DNA from: Boseongicola sp. SB0662_bin_57
GTDB taxonomy: Bacteria; Pseudomonadota; Alphaproteobacteria; Rhodobacterales; Rhodobacteraceae
Assembly (NCBI GenBank): GCA_009839535.1
Contig: VXPN01000153.1
Location: 1 to 7,873 of the forward strand
DNA: 7,873 bases
Direction: 5' to 3'
Position 1 is the first letter of the stretch. Every line of letters starts with the position of its first letter. Both the position numbers and the translations under genes were made by a program. This document shows positions 7,238 to 7,873 of the stretch, in pieces. The notes under the pieces were generated by a model. It searched no databases and had not been told where the DNA came from. It saw only the letters and a program-made list of their open reading frames with translations.

Positions 7238-7861
7238 ATGCGCCTCGACATCCCTCGCATGCCCTGGGCCGCCTCGGTCGTTCGTGGCCATGCCAAGCCT
7301 ACCTGCATGTCGTCGAGGTCGCGCGACTCCCCGCCGTGGCCGGCAGATGGGAACTGCGTGCCCTCTTTGCAGCGGCCGCTTCCTCGCCCCGCGGCTTGGA
7401 GGTCTGCCACAAGCGCCCTCGCGCGACAGCGAGAGAGCCGCAGGTCGGAATGCCCAAACCAGCAACATCGACTTCCAGCCGCCACGCAGGTCTGCCTACT
7501 GCGCAACTGCATGACGCCCCGCTTCCCGTCGCGTTCGAATTCGACCGCATAGCTGGACGCGCGGGTTCGGGCGATCCTGCGGAGATCGCCGGTGCTTCTG
7601 AGAAAGACGGTGATCGGCGACCGGGAGAAAGAGTCAGCCCGATTGCAGGACGACGACATCGTCCAGGCGCTCGACATCGATTTTGACCGCTTCCGCCTCG
7701 CGCCGACCGAACCGCGCATGATCAAGCTCCGGCAGTCCGTTCGTGGCGGACGAATGGAACTTGGGAAGCTGAACGAAGAGTCCCTGCTCCCCGAGGCGAA
7801 GGTGTCGCTCCCTATGAATTGGGGATTACAAAGAAAGGTTGACGCCAATTCCGCCAGCCGA
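7238..7861 (+). pseudogene. Decayed OmpR/PhoB-type response regulator (frameshifted, may continue past right edge)
   Basis: No single open frame gives a full protein, but response-regulator landmarks occur in the right order and spacing on the + strand. ATG 7238 opens with MRLDIP. HVVEVA at 7306 onward corresponds to the receiver segment about 24 residues in. GLEVCHKRPRA begins at 7393, QVGM follows about 16 residues later, then RHAGLPT and AFEFD (ending at 7545), about 51 residues from GLEVC as in PhoB. The frame then shifts, with a TAG at 7550-7552, and continues as LDARVRAILRRSP from 7553, the usual linker after the receiver domain. LAPTEPRMIKL near 7697-7729 matches the LxPTEFxLL motif of the winged-helix DNA-binding domain. 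The frame closes at TAG 7859-7861. The phospho-acceptor Asp region and the conserved DDY/Lys-Pro residues are not recognisable. At least two frame changes are needed (near 7241-7305 and 7546-7552), possibly one more near 7390. It is probably non-functional and divergent from the transport operon. Confidence 0.65.
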
Positions 7862-7873
7862 TAGGCTCGCGGA

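Noticed and set aside
7216..7848. A 210-codon open frame on the - strand
   Set aside because: It has a Ser/Arg-rich composition and no domain. A brief resemblance to an IclR-type segment was weaker than the colinear response-regulator landmarks on the + strand.
7592..7861. A separate 90-residue gene starting at GTG 7592
   Set aside because: Its frame continues upstream to 7553 with a response-regulator linker motif and contains the LAPTE winged-helix motif, so it is better read as the 3' part of the pseudogene.
1..7873. CRISPR arrays, tRNA or rRNA genes
   Set aside because: I read both strands and saw no regularly spaced direct repeats, no tRNA cloverleaf with conserved arms and no rRNA sequence.

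Overview
The window is GC-rich (roughly two-thirds G+C by eye) Gram-negative chromosomal DNA, probably from a proteobacterium. The evidence is an outer-membrane beta-barrel gene with a signal peptide and a C-terminal phenylalanine, a periplasmic LolA-like protein, an RND transporter and a MscS channel. The genus cannot be told from the sequence alone.

Layout, left to right. (1) Bases 2-772, + strand: the C-terminal part of an ISKra4-family-like DDE transposase, cut by the left window edge. It is followed by about 190 bases with hairpin potential that probably contain the right end of the element. (2) Bases 964-7100, - strand: a four-gene run read right to left. It encodes an RND/MMPL-type inner-membrane transporter (4614-7100), a LolA-like periplasmic protein (3820-4617), a DUF1302-like outer-membrane beta-barrel (2396-3823) and a MscS-family channel (964-2289). 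The first three are fused by 4-base stop/start overlaps. The fourth follows a 106-base gap holding a strong nested hairpin just before its ATG. (3) Bases 7101-7237: a short divergent intergenic region with a weak candidate promoter for the operon. (4) Bases 7238 to the right edge, + strand: a decayed OmpR/PhoB-type response-regulator gene. It is recognisable by colinear landmarks in shifting frames, with an in-frame stop and lost catalytic residues.

The three translationally coupled genes supply one component for each envelope layer: a proton-driven RND pump in the inner membrane, a lipid-carrier-fold protein in the periplasm and a barrel in the outer membrane. The simplest reading is a trans-envelope conduit for a hydrophobic molecule such as a lipid, sterol or hopanoid-like compound, or another poorly soluble substrate. 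The direction and the substrate cannot be read from sequence. MscS may relieve turgor or membrane tension, or may simply be co-transcribed. The divergent regulator remnant suggests the operon once had a local two-component regulator that has been lost, and the nearby transposase fits a region under rearrangement. The most interesting points are the coupled RND/LolA-like/DUF1302 module, a duplicated LEGF motif at the mature N-terminus of the barrel, an asymmetric proton-relay site in the RND protein, the hairpin before mscS and the regulator pseudogene.
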